DNA of 64,000 nucleotides from Datisca glomerata (taxonomy: Eukaryota; Streptophyta; Magnoliopsida; Cucurbitales; Datiscaceae), in the NCBI GenBank assembly GCA_003255025.1, contig QANY01002976.1, positions 186,001 through 250,000 on the forward strand, read 5' to 3'. Shown here one piece after another: positions 35,080 through 47,937 of this stretch. The stretch's first letter is position 1. Each line of letters opens with the position of its first letter. The translations under genes were made by a program, and so were the position numbers. The notes below the pieces were generated by a model. That model had not been told where the DNA came from, made no database searches, and saw nothing but the letters and a program-made list of their open reading frames with translations.

Positions 35080-36360
35080 AGTCCAGTTGTCAAATAGACT
35101 ACTATTAGATTTGTCTTTACTTTAGTTGCACATTATAAATGCCCCTTGGGACAACTTGATGTCAAAAACATCTTTTTACATGGCCATCTAAATGAAGAAG
35201 TGTACATGCAGCAGCCTCCCGGCTTTGTTGACTCCCAACACCCTCATTTTGTATGCCATATTCACAAGTCTCTTTATGGCCTTAAACAAACCCCTCGTGC
35301 ATGGTTTGATTGGTTCACATCCCACTTGTGTAAGTTTGGTTTTGTTCTATCTCAAGCAGATACTTCCTTGTTTATAAGAAAAACTTATAAATGTTACTTA
35401 TATGACCTATCTCTTGCTTTATGTGGATGACATAGTTCTGACTGGAAATGATAATTCTTTTATTGCTGCTCTTATTACTCAATTGCAAGCTTAATTTGGT
35501 GTGAATGATTTGGGAGTTGTGGTATAATTTCTGGGTTTTGAGGTGCATCATACATTCTTTGGTTTGTTCATTACTTAAGAAAAGTATACTAAAGATCTAT
35601 TACACAAGGCAGGGATGAGTGACTGTAAACCTTGCAAAACACCAGCTTCTACTAAGCATGTTACTGATGTTTCACATGAAGCTCCTTTCTCTGATCCATT
35701 ATAGTATAGAAATTTTTTTTGCACCCTCCAGTACCTTATATTTACATGTATATAAATTTTTCTATAAACAGGGTGTCTTAGTTCATGCATACTCCATCTA
35801 AGGCTAATTTTCTATTGTTAAACATATCCTACGTTACTTAAAGCCTACTCCTAAACTCAGCTTGAATTTTACAACAATTTCTTTCATTCTAAATGCATAT
35901 AATGATGTTAACTAGGTTAGGGATACTTTGGACAGATGCTTATCTACTGATTATGTTATTTTTCTTGGTTAAAATCTTATTTCCTGGACTGCAAAGAAGC
36001 AATCCATAGTGGCGCGCTCCTCCACAGAAGCTGAATACAGGGCACTTGCAAATACAACAGTTGAACTGTGTTGGATATGCCAGTTAGTCTGTGATATGCA
36101 TGTTTTTATCTATGATCCTCCACTGGTTTATTATGATAACATTTCAACCATGTCATTTGCTTCAAATCCAGTGTTTCACGCCCATACAAAACACATGAAA
36201 TTGACTTTCACTTCATTCGTGAAAGAGTTACTCGCAAGGACTTAATGGTGCATTACATACCTTATCAAGATCAGCTGACAGACATATTTACAAATCCCCT
36301 TTCTACTGTTGACTTTCTTTTCTTTTGGGATAAGCTTATGCCAGCATTTACTAGTCATTA
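35080..36360 (+). pseudogene. A pol: copia reverse transcriptase and RNase H
   Basis: RT motifs in order: LGQLDVKNIFLHGHLNEEVY, QQPPGFVD, SLYGLKQTPRAWFDWFTSHL, and after a frameshift near 35399 the catalytic YVDD at 35420-35431. Then ARSSTEAEYRALANTTVELCW and VYYDN of RNase H, and [11 protein letters not shown]. The final part ([13 protein letters not shown]) is in another frame and ends at a stop by 36360. The RT start is missing. Several stops show decay. Confidence 0.85.
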
Positions 36361-36373
36361 GTTTGAGGGGAGG

Positions 36374-36542
36374 TGTTAGATTAGTTTTACAAGTGTAATC
36401 TTTTATTGTCCACACGTACTATGTGTTGTCAATTATAGTTGGGGTAATTAGTTGTGTACTTTACCTAAACTGTATTTAGCATTATTGAGCTAAGCTGATG
36501 AAGTAAGATGAAATTCAGTTGAATGCTTCACTCTCTTCTCCT

Positions 36543-36589
<47 letters not shown>

Positions 36590-36632
36590 GCACTTTCCTT
36601 TCTTATTCTTGTCTTAAACCCTGAAGATTACA
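36374..36632 (+). repeat. A 3' LTR
   Basis: It follows the purine tract TTTGAGGGGAGG, starts TGTTAGATTAG and ends GATTACA next to the target duplication TTTCT. A long (TC)n microsatellite, about 36537-36588, lies in its 3' half. Confidence 0.85.
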
Positions 36633-36637
36633 TTTCT

Positions 36638-37283
36638 AAGTTATCGAAAGAAAGATATAGATCTTTACGCATATCTAAATATGGAAGAACCAACATTTAA
36701 AGGGTGTAACCAATGAAATCCATACCAAACACATATACTTATATATAGAACATCCACTAAACTAAAATCAAGGGGGTAATGGAGAGAAATATTTAGTTTA
36801 GGGAAAAGAAGTAAATACTACATGCTATACTTAATCATAATTTACCTCCATAAATAACTATGAGACTAGACAATTTGTGATCATTTATGAAAGCTATAAC
36901 TTCAACCCAATCTATGTTTGTGTGTGTACATCAAGCTTTATAAACACCTAAAGCAATATCTATATCGTTTTGTATAATTCATCTTAATATATTGTAAGTT
37001 TATTTTTATACCTTTTTCTATTATGGTATTATTTTCAGCTGAAGTTCTATACTATTTTACTACGTGCGACAATATAGCTAGTGATGTCATCATAAACTTC
37101 ATATATTATCCACATAAATTATGTAAAATTGCATTATTACTTATCATTCATTTTCCACAACATAGCTAGTGATACATTGTCAATAATAAATTGTGACCTT
37201 TTCATCAACTGATAATGAAATTGGATACTTAGTTATATTTTTTTAAAATATTAAAAAAATTAATATAGAAATTGAAGAATAAT
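36638..37283. other. AT-rich spacer between elements A and D
   Basis: About 0.65 kb of AT-rich DNA without ORFs or recognised repeats; likely host DNA that received both elements. Confidence 0.5.
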
Positions 37284-37589
37284 TGATCAATTTAAGAAGA
37301 AGCAAGATTGAATGATCGAGTGAGAAGCGAAGAAGCAAGAAGAAAGAAGAGAGAGAAGAGAGAGAGAAGAGAGAAGAAAGAAGAGAGAGAAGATAAGAAG
37401 AAAATAATACTTATATTCTATATTGATTCTTTTGAAAGTTTATTATTTAAGTAGTACAAGAGGACTAGATATTGCTAATCTAACCGCCGAGATAGTTAGT
37501 TTATTAATAAACATTAACCTTTTAACATAAATTGATATTAACACTCTAACACTTATAGTTATTTACACTTTTACACATTACTCTTAATA
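37284..37589 (-). repeat. D left LTR (3' LTR)
   Basis: 306 bp, preceded on the minus strand by the purine tract AGTTTTAGGGGGGA. Its first bases read TATTAAGAG where the partner has TGTTAAGAG, so the terminal TG is mutated. It has one copy of the segment that is duplicated in the other LTR. Confidence 0.8.
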
Positions 37590-37614
37590 TCCCCCCTAAA
37601 ACTCTTGCCAGGAT

Positions 37615-38454
37615 TTAAAGGCATGAGTTTGGAGTAGTAAACCTTGGTGTAGAAAGACGCTTTGTAAAGAGATATACTAGCTGGGACACAGTACCAATAT
37701 GACAAACAATCAAATCCTTTTTTACAACCTCTTCTCTCGCAAATTGATCATCTATTTCCACATGCTTTGTTCTAGCATGAAAAATTTGATTAGAGGCCAT
37801 ATATATAACTTATGTGTTATCACACCACACCACAGTGTTGGAGGATCGCTAAGGAAGATCACACAGTAGTTGTCTAAACCATGTAAGTTCTGTAGCAGTG
37901 TTGGATAATGTTTTATATTCAACCTCAGTTGATGATCTTGCTATTGTTGTTTGTTTCTTAGCACTCCAAGAAATAGATTAGAGATGAGAATATCATAAAG
38001 CCTGATGTTGATCTCCTATCTGGTGGGTCACTTGACCAGTGTTTGCAAATGAGTTGTTGAACCCGTCAAACCAAGCTCCTGGAGCTTGTTTTAATACATA
38101 TAGAATCTTATTAAGTTTACAAACGTAAAGAGGGTGAGATGGACTAACAAAACCTGATGGTTGAGACATGTATACCACTTCTTTAAGGAAACTGTGCAAG
38201 AATGCATTCTTGACATCTAACTGTTTAAAAGGCCAACTAAATTGTGCTGCGGAGATATGATCCTCACTATTAGTTTCTTCACAACTGGACTAAAAGTTTC
38301 TTCATAGTCAAGACCAGCTTCTTGATGAAAGCCCTTGACAATAATTCTTGCCTTGTACCTAGCAATTATGCCATCAGAATTATACTTACATCTATACACC
38401 CAATTATAACCAACTAAGTTCTTTCTATAAGGTAATAGTACTAGTGACCAAGTT
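37615..38454 (-). pseudogene. D pol: copia reverse transcriptase part and RNase H
   Basis: Minus-strand RT motifs [60 protein letters not shown] and LNKILYVLKQAPGAWFD are followed, with the YVDD region apparently deleted, by RNase H: an [23 protein letters not shown] stretch, MASNQIFHARTKHVEIDDQF and LFTKRLSTPRF. Frame changes and stops are present. The RT starts beyond G2, at about 47940-48100. Confidence 0.8.
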
Positions 38455-40801
38455 TGTAACGCCTCGATTCCCGAGGGTTAAACAAGTTTGAAATTTCACA
38501 ATTCAAAAATTTCCTTATTCAATTAAAACCCTAATTTGAGAAAATCCCAAAATTGAAAACCATAATTTTGCCTTAATTTTAACGTTAAATAGCGAAAGCA
38601 TAAAATTATTTTAAAATAATATTAACTCATTAAACTGAAATAAATGATTCATTAAACTGTAATAAAGTGAAGCAAGAAAATCCATATGACATGAAAGATT
38701 AAACATGAATATTCATACATTTCTAGAATAACTGAAGTCAACTGAAGTCATAATCAAACTTAGAAATCATAATCATGCTTGCTATGGAAGTCCCTCACTC
38801 CTGCTGCTCACCATCATCTGCAACATAATCATCTATGGGAGGTGAGTATTAAAAATACTCAGTAAGTAAATTCACATACTAATGATTTCCACATGACATA
38901 AATTTAAACATATAACTTATGCAAATTTATTTCACACGTTCATTGATCACATAAAATACTTGTAACAACACATCGATTCATGATTAACATATATCTTGAA
39001 CTTGTACTTAAACATGTCAATACTTATACATGCTTGATCATAACCCGACTAGACATAGCCCTCGATTAACAATCTAACCAGAACTGTTTCACAACTTGAA
39101 CTTGAACTTGTAACATGAACGTGAACATGATAGATTGGGTGTCCTGAAACTTGATGTCACTTAAGGTTATCTGAACCTCAAAGACGCTAACATGAACATG
39201 GTGACACCCAACTGTATAACTTGATAACATGATGTGAACAATCTGGTTACTTGATAACCAAGGGACATAACTAAGTCTACTTTTTGTTTACTTATCACTT
39301 TTCACTTGAATTAATATTCATATTTCACGTTATCACATATACATGAGTAAACATATAACTTGTTCATGAACATAACTAGTATAACTAATACATGTATAAC
39401 TTAATATATAATCATACCTAACATGGTAAATAATTTCATCATAATATGAAAAACAAATAAAACACTTGATCATAAGATTGAACATAAAGTAATAATAAAA
39501 TAATTTCACATTATATATTCTACACTTATAACACATGAACCGAATTATTATGTAAATCCACTTACCTGGATTTGCTACGAATTAAATTCAACAACTAATG
39601 ACCTGAGATCCAAGGATCCCAGATCACAACAAATTCATATAATATCTACAAATATTTAATTAACTAAGTGAGGTTGGGAACATGTGAAAACCACATCGGG
39701 TGTAAATTATCAAATGGTTTAAAACGGTTCAACAAGGTTCGGGTGGTCTGAATTGGTTCGGTTTTGCTGTTTTGGGCCGGTTCGGTCTGGTCAGGTTGAA
39801 CTGGTCTAGTCTGACCGAGTCGGTTTAGTCTGGTCTGGTCTGACTAAATCGGTTTGGTCTGGTTTAGTTTGAATGAACCGGTCTGGTTCAGGTGAACCGG
39901 TTCAAAAGAAGGGGAAAACAGAAAAGGGAGACGAAGAAGAGGGAGAGAGAGAGACGCAACAGGGGGAAATAAAGGAAAGAGAAAGAGAGACAAAACAGAG
40001 AGGGGGAGGGAGACGAAGAAGAGGGAGAGAGAGAGACGCAATAGAGAGGGGGAAGACGAAGGAGAGACAGAGAGACAGAACAGAGAGGGGGAGGGAGATG
40101 AAGAAGAAGGAGAGAGACAAAACAGAGAGGGGGAGGGAGACGAAGGGGAGAGAGAGAGACAAAACAGAGAGAAAAGAAAGGAGAACATGAAAATTACCCA
40201 ATTGAAGCTTGCAGGCGGTGATACGACGGTGAAAAAGCAACGATGGCACCACGAACAGAGAGATGAGGAAGAAATGTGCTGAAATTAAAGAACTTTAGAC
40301 TTGGGTATTTCATATTTTTGATAGAAAAAAATCTAGATTCAGGAAGAGAAAAAAAAAAGAAAGAAGATAGAAAATAAAGGAAACAAGAAATTGCTTACCA
40401 AAGATCAATGTTAGAGGGCTGCCCAAGTTGAAACGAAGAAGAAGGTGAAGAATAGAGAGGCTTCGATGGGGAAGAAAAACTGTAAAATAGAGAGAGGAAA
40501 ACAGTTACAGGGGAGGGTTCGTGAAGAAGAAAGTAGAGAACAAGAGGGATTTAAAGAACATTAGATTATAATGGAGTTACACACTAAGGAAACGGTTATG
40601 TTTCCTGCAAAAATGGAGGAGAGAGGTTGAGTTACGTGGGTAAGCTTGAGATAAAAGCAAAGATAAATTTGGGGAAGATGAATGAGAGAGAACACGTGTG
40701 AGGGAAACAAATTTGGTCGGCTTAATGTGTAAGTGAGTGCATATGTGTGAGTGAGGGTTTGAATTACAAAAATAACCCTTATAAAATACATGGGTATTAC
40801 A
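38455..40801 (-). repeat. G2 left LTR (3' LTR)
   Basis: 2,347 bp, plus-strand start TGTAACGCCTCGATTCCC, end CATGGGTATTACA. It lacks the 156-bp insertion present in the right LTR. It contains a GGTCTGGTC/GAACCGG-rich zone (about 39720-39900) and a GA-rich minisatellite (about 39905-40180). Confidence 0.9.
39905..40180. repeat. GA-rich minisatellite in the G2 LTR
   Basis: Units of roughly 40-45 bp such as GAACAGAGAGGGGGAGGGAG plus ACGAAGAAGAGGGAGAGAGA are repeated imperfectly five or six times. The counterpart in the right LTR is about 47055-47300. The absence of stop codons on both strands gives long Arg/Glu or Ser/Leu-rich ORFs that are artefacts of composition. Confidence 0.75.
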
Positions 40802-40844
40802 TTCTCCCCTCCATAAAACCTTTCATCCTTGAAAGGAATATACC

Positions 40845-42230
40845 TTATTGAAATAACTCTAGGTACTTGACACGTATCTCTGCTTCTCGTTCCCATGTTG
40901 CTTCCTCGATCTGATGATTTCTCCAAAGAATCTTGACTGGTTGAACCGTTCTGTTATGAAGAGTTTGATTCCTGCGCTCTAGAACTCTGATTGGCTTCTC
41001 CTCATAAGTGAGATCATCACGAACTTGCAGAGATTCAAAATCAATGACATGCGTTAGGTCAGACACGTATTTGTGAAGCATCGAGACGTGAAACACATTA
41101 TGAATGCGTGAAAGAGCTGGTGGTAAAGCCAGTCGGTATGCCAAAGGACCAATACGATCCAAAATCTCAAACGGGCCAATAAACCTGGGACTCAGCTTCC
41201 CCTTGCAACCAAAACGCATAACACCCTTCAATGCGGCAACTCTGAGAAACACATGATCACCCACTTCAAATTCGAGATCCTTCCTCCTGACATCTGCGTA
41301 GCTCCTTTGCCTACTCTGAGCGGTCTTCATTCTATTTCTGATTTTCTGAACAGCTCCATTCATGGACTGAACCAAGTCAGGGCCCAAAAGCTTTCGTTCG
41401 CCAACTTCATCCCAATGAACCGGTGACCGACATTTCTTTCCATAAAGTGCCTCAAACGGAGCCATACCAATCGTTGCCTGATAACTGTTATTATAAGTAA
41501 ACTCCACGAGTGCCAAGTGTGCGTCCCAACTACTAGAGAAATCCAAGACACAAGCTTGAAGCATATCTTCTAACGTCCGAATTGTTCGCTCAGATTGCCC
41601 ATCAGATTGCGGATGAAAAGCTGTACTGAAATTCAACTGTGTTCCCAAAACTTTTTGTAGACTCTGCCAAAAGTTTGACGTGAACCATGGATCCCGATCT
41701 GATACTATAGACACTGGAACCCCATGAAGTCAAACAATCTCGTGAACATATAATCGAGCCTAATCCTCAACTGAAAATGTAGTCTTACTAGGCAAAAAGT
41801 GTGCAGACTTGGTAAGACGATCCACCACAACCCAAATGGAGTTAAAACCCTTTACCATTCTCGGTAGCCCTGAAATGAAATCCATAGTTACATGTTCCCA
41901 CTTCCATTTAGGAATACTTAAAGGTTGTAAAACCCCAGATGATCGCTATCTTTGAGCATTGATCTGCTGACACACCAAACACTTGCTAACGAACTCAGCA
42001 ATGTCACACTTCATACCATTCCACCAATAATGTAACTTTCAATCGTGATACATCTTAGTACTACCAGGGTGGACAGTGTATGGTGAACTATGAGCCTCCG
42101 TGAGCAATTCCTGCCTAATGAGTGCATGTTTAGGAACACACAGTCTCCCATGAAAGCGAAGAGTTGAATCGTCACTATTTCAAACCCTTGTCTTTTGTCT
42201 GAACCCACTTCACTACGAGTCAGAAGAAAC
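40845..42230 (-). pseudogene. G2 integrase with C-terminal chromodomain-like segment
   Basis: The zinc-binding N-terminus and first catalytic part lie in 42230-41715 with stops (CLVCQQINAQ, MDFISGLPRMVKGF, WVVVDRLTKSAHFLP). From 41714 a clean 289-residue frame continues: [36 protein letters not shown] (the E of the catalytic triad), [32 protein letters not shown] and [15 protein letters not shown]. The last 60 residues ([19 protein letters not shown], then EEATWERE) match the chromodomain-like tail of plant chromoviruses, which is thought to guide integration to chromatin. The frame ends at 40845. The N-terminal stops make it non-functional. Confidence 0.9.
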
Positions 42231-42298
42231 TCTGAGTCTGAGTTCTGTGCATCAATAATACGCTGCTGTAACGATGGTTGAACTATGAGTTGGGCTAG

Positions 42299-43512
42299 TT
42301 AGGCTATAGTATCTTTTAGCAACACTTGAATCTTAGTACGTTCCAAATCCTCCAAGATATGTCCTTGAGAAGTAATAAGAGCTGTTGAAAGAGCTAATTT
42401 TTGACTTAAGGCATCAGCCACTACATTTACCTTTCCTGGGTGATAAATGATCTCGCAGTCATAATTCTTCACCAATTCCAACCAACGGCGTTGCCTCATG
42501 TTAAGTTCTTTCTGAGTGAAAACGTATTTAAGGCTCTTATGATTTGTGTAAATCTGACACTTACAGCCATACAAATAACGTCTCCAATCTTGAGGGAAAA
42601 AACAACTGCAGCCAACTCCAAATCATGAGTAGGATAATTCTGTTCATAGGGCTTGAGCTGACGAGATGCATATGCTATGACCTTTCCCTGTTGCATCAAA
42701 ATGCAACCCAAACCTCTTTTAGAAGCATCATTGTATATAACAAAGTTACTCTTACCATCTGGAATGGTCAACACCGGTGCTGTCACTAATTATTATTTAA
42801 GGCTCTGAAAACATTTCTCACACTCGATCGTCCAAGAAAATGTGGCATTCTTCCTGGTCAACTGAGTAAGTGGGACATCAATCTTTGAAAAACCTTCAAC
42901 AAACCTTCTGTAATATGCTCCTAAACCCAAAAAACTATGAACTTCCCCAACATTTGTCGGTTGAGGCCAGTTAAGCACTGCTTCAATCTTAGACGGGTAA
43001 ACCGAGATTCCATCTTAAGATACCACATGACCAAGGAATGACACTTGTTGAAGCCAAAACTCACACTTCTAGAATTTGGCATATAACTGGTGTGTCCTTA
43101 ATGTTTGTAAAACAATCCTAAGATGATTCATATGTTCGGCCTCTGATCTAGAGTACACCAGAATATCATCAATAAAGACAATCACAAAAGAATCCAGGTA
43201 CTCATTGAACACCCTGTTCATTAAACCCATAAATGCTGTCGGAGCATTAGATAGTCCAAACGACATCACTACAAACTCGTAATGGCCGTAACGAGTGCGA
43301 AACATTGTCTTAGAAATATCCTCATTTCGAATCCTGAGCTGATGGTATCTAGATCTTAAATCAATCTTAGAGAATATTGATGTTCCTTGAAGTTGATCAA
43401 ACAAATCCTCAATGCGCGGTAACGGATACTTATTCTTGATAGTGACTTTATTCAATTCTCTGTAGTCAATGCATAGCCTCATCGATCCATCTTTCTTTTT
43501 AACAAATAACAC
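42299..43512 (-). pseudogene. G2 reverse transcriptase and RNase H
   Basis: [70 protein letters not shown] and the catalytic FIDDILVYS. Next come [19 protein letters not shown] and [12 protein letters not shown] of the connection. RNase H shows [50 protein letters not shown], then after a frameshift near 42560 [20 protein letters not shown] and [12 protein letters not shown] stop pair lies near 42790 and another stop near 43015. All domains are otherwise well preserved. Confidence 0.9.
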
Positions 43513-43579
43513 TGGACCACCCTAAGGTGAAATACTAGGTCTTATGAAACCCTTATCTAGTAATTCTTGAAGTTGATCT

Positions 43580-45217
43580 TTAAGTTCTTTCAACTCTGCA
43601 GGAGCCATACGACACAGAGCTTAGATATAGGGCAGTGACTGGTACCAACTCAATATGAAAATCCGTCTCTCGAGGAGGAGGAAGTCCCGGCAAATCATCA
43701 GGAAAAACATCCAAGAATTCAGAAACAATCGGGACCAATCCAATATTAACATGTGTCTTAGCTGTATCCATAACGAAAGCTAAGTAACCCCAGTTACCAC
43801 GATCGAGTAGGCGCTGTGCCCGCAAAGCAAATATAACCTTCGGTATTGAGTATTGCTTGGATCCCCCAAACTTGAAGCTAGGCCTACCAGGAGGCAGGAA
43901 TCAAACTTCTTTTCGATAATGATCTATGTTGGCATAATTTGCAGCCAACCAATCCATCCCTAGGATTACATCAAAATCATGCATCCCTAGGACTATAAGT
44001 CTAGCACACATAACATTATCTGCAATCATCACTGAACAAATCCCTATCGCCTTATTAGCTAGGAGGGAAGCTCCAGAAGGCGTAGAAACACATAATTCAA
44101 AACCCAAAGGCACAACAGAAAATGATGCATGAGTTACAAATGAAGTAGAAATAAAAGAATGCATGGATCCGGAATCAATCAATGTGAAAGCTGAATGTCC
44201 TAATACAAGTAATGTACCTGCCACAACTGCATCTGATTGCTCAGCTTCCTGGTGAGTTAATGCGAAAACTTTTCCTTTAGCTCTACCACCAACAACATCA
44301 ATGGTCTGTCCATGAGCAAGTAGAGGGCAATGTCTGAGGTAATGCCCAGTCTTTCCACACTTAAAGCAAGCATTGATCGCCTTAAAACATTGACCAACAT
44401 GAGGTTTGTTACATGTAGCACATAAGGGATTTGATTTGATCATCTGCCTTTTTGCATTGTGAGGACCCTGATGAGAATTCTGTGATTTTCTCTTTCCATG
44501 AAATGACTGCTCTGACTGAGGTGGTGCACGTGGTGGAAGATTATGTTTCATCAGCAAAGTTGCCTCAACCACCATTGCGTAGGTGGTATGCTTAAGAAGT
44601 GACACTGAACCCTTAATCTCTGGACGCAGACCTCTTTCAAAAGTCCGAGTCTTTTTTATCTCGTTATCCACATAGTGTGTGGCGTACTGAGACAATTTTA
44701 CAAAATTCCACTCGTATTCAATTACACTCATAGCTCCTTGCGCAAGTCTGAGAAATTCAGCCTCCTTCTCTGTTGTGACCGTGATCGGAAAATATTTCTC
44801 AAGGAAAAGTTCCTTGAAATGATCCCATGTCACTGAATTACTGTCGATGTCATGAGTTCTCCGTATGAGGTCCCACCATTTGTGAGCCTCTCGTGTAAGC
44901 ATAAATGTTGCGCAAACAACCATTTGAATCTCAGAACATGGCATAAACTAGAAAATCTGCTCTAGTCTTGCAATCCATTTGTCAGCTAGCAGTGGATCGG
45001 ATGAACGGCCATCATATTCAGGTGGATTCAGCCTCCTAAAGGTCTGTATCAACTGTATGTCCATGGGTGTTTGCTGTGGTTGTTGTACTTATTGTGTTGG
45101 GCGAGCTGCCGCCGTCTGCCTTAACAATTCTAAGAACTCTTGAAACATCTCCACCATAGTTGCTGGAGGGTCAGCAGTAGGATTGACTGGTGCGTGACTG
45201 TTGTTGTTCCTTGTAGG
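43580..45217 (-). pseudogene. G2 gag and aspartic protease
   Basis: The N-terminus (45217 to about 44950; APTRNNNSHAPVNP, MVEMFQEFLELLRQTAAA) holds two in-frame stops. From 44944 a 347-residue frame contains the gag core (MLTREAHKWWDLIRRTH, WDHFKELFLEKYFP), a CATCNKPHVGQC knuckle at residues 175-187, a CFKCGKTGHYLRHC knuckle at 193-206, and the protease with LIDSGSMHSF (active-site Asp257) and VILGMDWL. After a break, 43825-43580 continues protease-to-RT linker sequence (FLDVFPDDLPGLPPPRE). Confidence 0.88.
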
Positions 45218-45447
45218 GGCGCCATCGTACTGCTAACCATACAACCGAAGACTTACTAAAAGTTTAATTTTAACGCGCAAAATAACATAAACGTAATCGA
45301 ACGTGTCATAACAAATCTAAAGCATATCAACTGATTCAATAGTTAAAACATATATATAACATGCGTACCTGACTTGTAAGATGATGGAGGAGCAAAATGA
45401 GCGACATGCCATACTTTTTACGTAGAAAAGTCTACAGAATCTAAAAC

Positions 45448-45464
45448 CATTGCTTTGATACCAA
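45448..45464 (-). promoter_or_regulatory. G2 primer-binding site
   Basis: The minus strand reads TGGTATCAAAGCAATGG two bases after the 5' LTR end. This is one mismatch from the initiator-Met tRNA site TGGTATCAGAGC over the first 12 bases. Confidence 0.85.
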
Positions 45465-45466
45465 AC

Positions 45467-47932
45467 TGTAGCACCCCAATTCCCGAGGGTTAAACATGCT
45501 TGAAATTTCACAATTCAAAAATTCTCCAATTCAATTAAAACCCTAATTTGAGAAAATCCCCAAATTGAAAACCCTAATTTTAACGTTAAATAGCGGAAGC
45601 ATAAAATTATTTTAAAATAATATTAACTCATTAAACTGAAATATATGATTCGTTAAACTGTAATAAAGTGAAGCACGAAAATCCATATGACATGAAAGAT
45701 TAAACATGAATATTCATAAATTTCTTAAATAACTGAAGTCATAATTAAACTTAGAAATCATAATCATGCTTGCTATGGCAGTCCCTCACTCCTGCTGCTC
45801 ACCATCATCTGCAACATAATCATCTATGGGAGGTGAGTATTAAAAATACTCAGTAAGTAAATTCACATACTAATGATTTCCACATGACATAAATTTAAAC
45901 ATATAACTTATGCAAATTTATTTCACACGTTCATTGATCACATAAAATACTTGTAACAACACATCGATTCATGATTAACATATATCTTGAACTTGTACTT
46001 AAACATGTCAATACTTATACATGCTTGATCATAGCCCGACTAGACATAGCCCTCGTTTAACCACCTAACCAGAACTGTTTCACAACTTGAACTTGAACTT
46101 GTAACATGAACGTGAACATGACAGATCGGGTGTCCTGAAACTTGATGTCACTTAAGGTTATCTGAACCTCAAAGACGCTAACATGAACACGGTGACACCC
46201 AACTGTATAACTTGATAACATGACGTGAACAATCTGGTTACTTGATAACCAAGGGACATGACTAAGTCTACTTCTTGTTTACTTATCACTTTTCACTTGA
46301 ATTAATATTCATATTTCACGTTATCACATATACATGAGTAAACATATAACTTGTTCATGAACATAAATAGTATAACAAATACATGTATAACTTAAAATAT
46401 AATCATACATAATATGGTAAATAATTTTATCATAATATGGAAAACAAATAAAAAACTTGATCATAAGATTGAACATAAAGAAATAATAAAACAATTTCAC
46501 ATTATATATTCTATACTTATAACACATGAACCGAATTATTATGTAAATCCACTTACCTAGATTCGCTACGAATTAAATTCAGCAACTAATGACTTGAAAT
46601 CCAAAGATCCCAAATCACAACAAATTCATATAATATCTACAATTATTTAATTAACTAAGCAAGGTTGGGAACAGGTGGAAACCACATCGGGTGTAAATTA
46701 TCAAATGGTTTAAAATGGTTCAACAAGGTTCGGGTGGTCTGAATTGGTTCGGTTCTGTTGTTTTGGGCCGGTTCGGTCTGGTTAGGTTGAACTGGTCTAG
46801 TCTAACCGAGTCGGTTCAGTCTGGTCTGGTTTTACTGAACCGGTTCAGCCTTGTTTAGTCTGAATGAAGGTCACACACACGCATGTCCAAAATCAAGATT
46901 TTTTCTGAATGTTCGTGTCATTAATCAATATTCATCAATACTTTTATATTTTAAATTTTTTGTATAATTTATCGAAGAAATACTTTTCTTACATGCATGT
47001 TTGATCAAATAGCATTAGTATGAGCGGTCCAGTTCTGGTGAATCGGTTCAAAAGAAGGGGGAAATAGAAAAGGGAGACAAATAATAAGGAGAGAGAGAGA
47101 GAGATGCAACATGGGGAAATGAAGGAGAGAGAGAGACAGAACAGAGAGGGGGAGGGAGACGAAGAAGAGGGAGAGAGAGAGGTGCAACAGAGATGGGGAA
47201 GACAAAGGAGAGACAGAACAGAGAGGGGGAGGGTGATGAAGAAGAGGGAAAGAGACAAACCAGAGAGGGGGGCAGAAGAAGGGGAGAGAGAGACAAAATA
47301 GAGAGAAAAGAAAGGAGAACGTGGAAATTACCCAATTAAAGCTTGCAAGCAACGATACGACGATGATAAAGCAACGATGGCACCACGAATAGAGAGATGA
47401 GGAAGAAATTTGCTGAAATTAAAGAACTTTAGACTTGGGTATTTCATATCTTTTATAGAAAAAAATCTAGATTCAGGAAGAGGAAAAAAAAGAAAGAAGA
47501 AAGAAAATAAAGGAAACAAGAAATTGCTTACCAAAGATCAATGTTAGAGGGCTGCCCAAGTTGAAACGAAGAAGAATGTGAAGAACAGATAGGCTTCGAT
47601 GGGTAAGAAAAGATGTAAAATATAGAGAGGAAAGCAGTTACAGGGAGGGTTCATGAAGAAGAAAGTGGAGAACAAGAAGGATTTAAAAAGCATTAGATTA
47701 GATGGGAGTTACACACTGAGCAACCGGTTATGTTTCTTGCAAAAATGGAGGAAATAGGGGGAGTTACATGGGTAAGCTTGAGATAAAAGCAAAGAGAGAT
47801 TTGAGGAAGATGAATGAGAGAGAACACATGTGAGGGAAACAAATTGGGTTGCTTAATGTGTAAGTGAGTGCATATGTGTGAGTAAGGATTTGAATTACAA
47901 AAATAACCCTTATAAAATACATGGGTATTACA
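45467..47932 (-). repeat. G2 right LTR (5' LTR)
   Basis: 2,466 bp, plus-strand start TGTAGCACCCCAATTCCC, end CATGGGTATTACA. It aligns with the left LTR along its length with scattered substitutions and small indels, apart from a 156-bp insertion at 46868-47023. Confidence 0.9.
46868..47023. mobile_element. 156-bp insertion found only in the right G2 LTR
   Basis: The left LTR goes from GTTTAGTTTGAATGA straight to ACCGGTCTGGTT. The right LTR has 156 bp between, from AGGTCACACACACGCATG to CATTAGTATGA, ending with a repeat of the flanking ATGA. It is AT-rich, has no clear terminal inverted repeats and no ORF. It must have entered after G2 inserted, or been lost from the other LTR. Confidence 0.6.
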
Positions 47933-47937
47933 AAGTT

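Larger units (their letters stand above)
21703..36632 (+). mobile_element. Copia LTR retrotransposon A, plus strand, heavily interrupted
   Basis: The 5' LTR begins TGTTAGATGAG at 21703, the 3' LTR ends GATTACA at 36632, and a perfect duplication TTTCT flanks both (21698-21702, 36633-36637). Fragments in order: gag (21841-22677), protease/pre-integrase and integrase start (about 27510-28240), RT and RNase H (about 35080-36360), purine tract TTTGAGGGGAGG, 3' LTR. The remainder is inserted material: an unassigned block, F, a GC/AT block, B2, E and another unassigned block. The 5' LTR end and PBS are deleted. It is defective and related to D. Confidence 0.88.
38455..47932 (-). mobile_element. Gypsy LTR retrotransposon G2, chromovirus-like, inserted in D
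   Basis: 9,478 bp with LTRs 38455-40801 and 45467-47932, flanked by a perfect duplication AAGTT (38450-38454, 47933-47937). In element orientation: PBS TGGTATCAAAGCAATGG, gag with zinc knuckles, protease, RT, RNase H, integrase with a C-terminal chromodomain-like segment, purine tract GGAGGGGAGAA and 3' LTR. The order and the C-terminal domain fit the plant chromovirus clade (Tekay/Del type likely). LTRs are long and closely similar by eye, so it is among the younger insertions, but pol has several stops and is not functional as it stands. Confidence 0.92.

Noticed and set aside
39844..40252. Long overlapping ORFs on both strands (Arg/Glu-rich and Ser/Leu-rich)
   Set aside because: They lie in the GA-rich minisatellite of the G2 LTR, which lacks stops on both strands for compositional reasons. 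The same applies to 46,989-47,352.
40561..40926. 121-codon minus-strand ORF at the G2 LTR/integrase border
   Set aside because: It starts in another frame of the integrase end and reads into the LTR; no family features.
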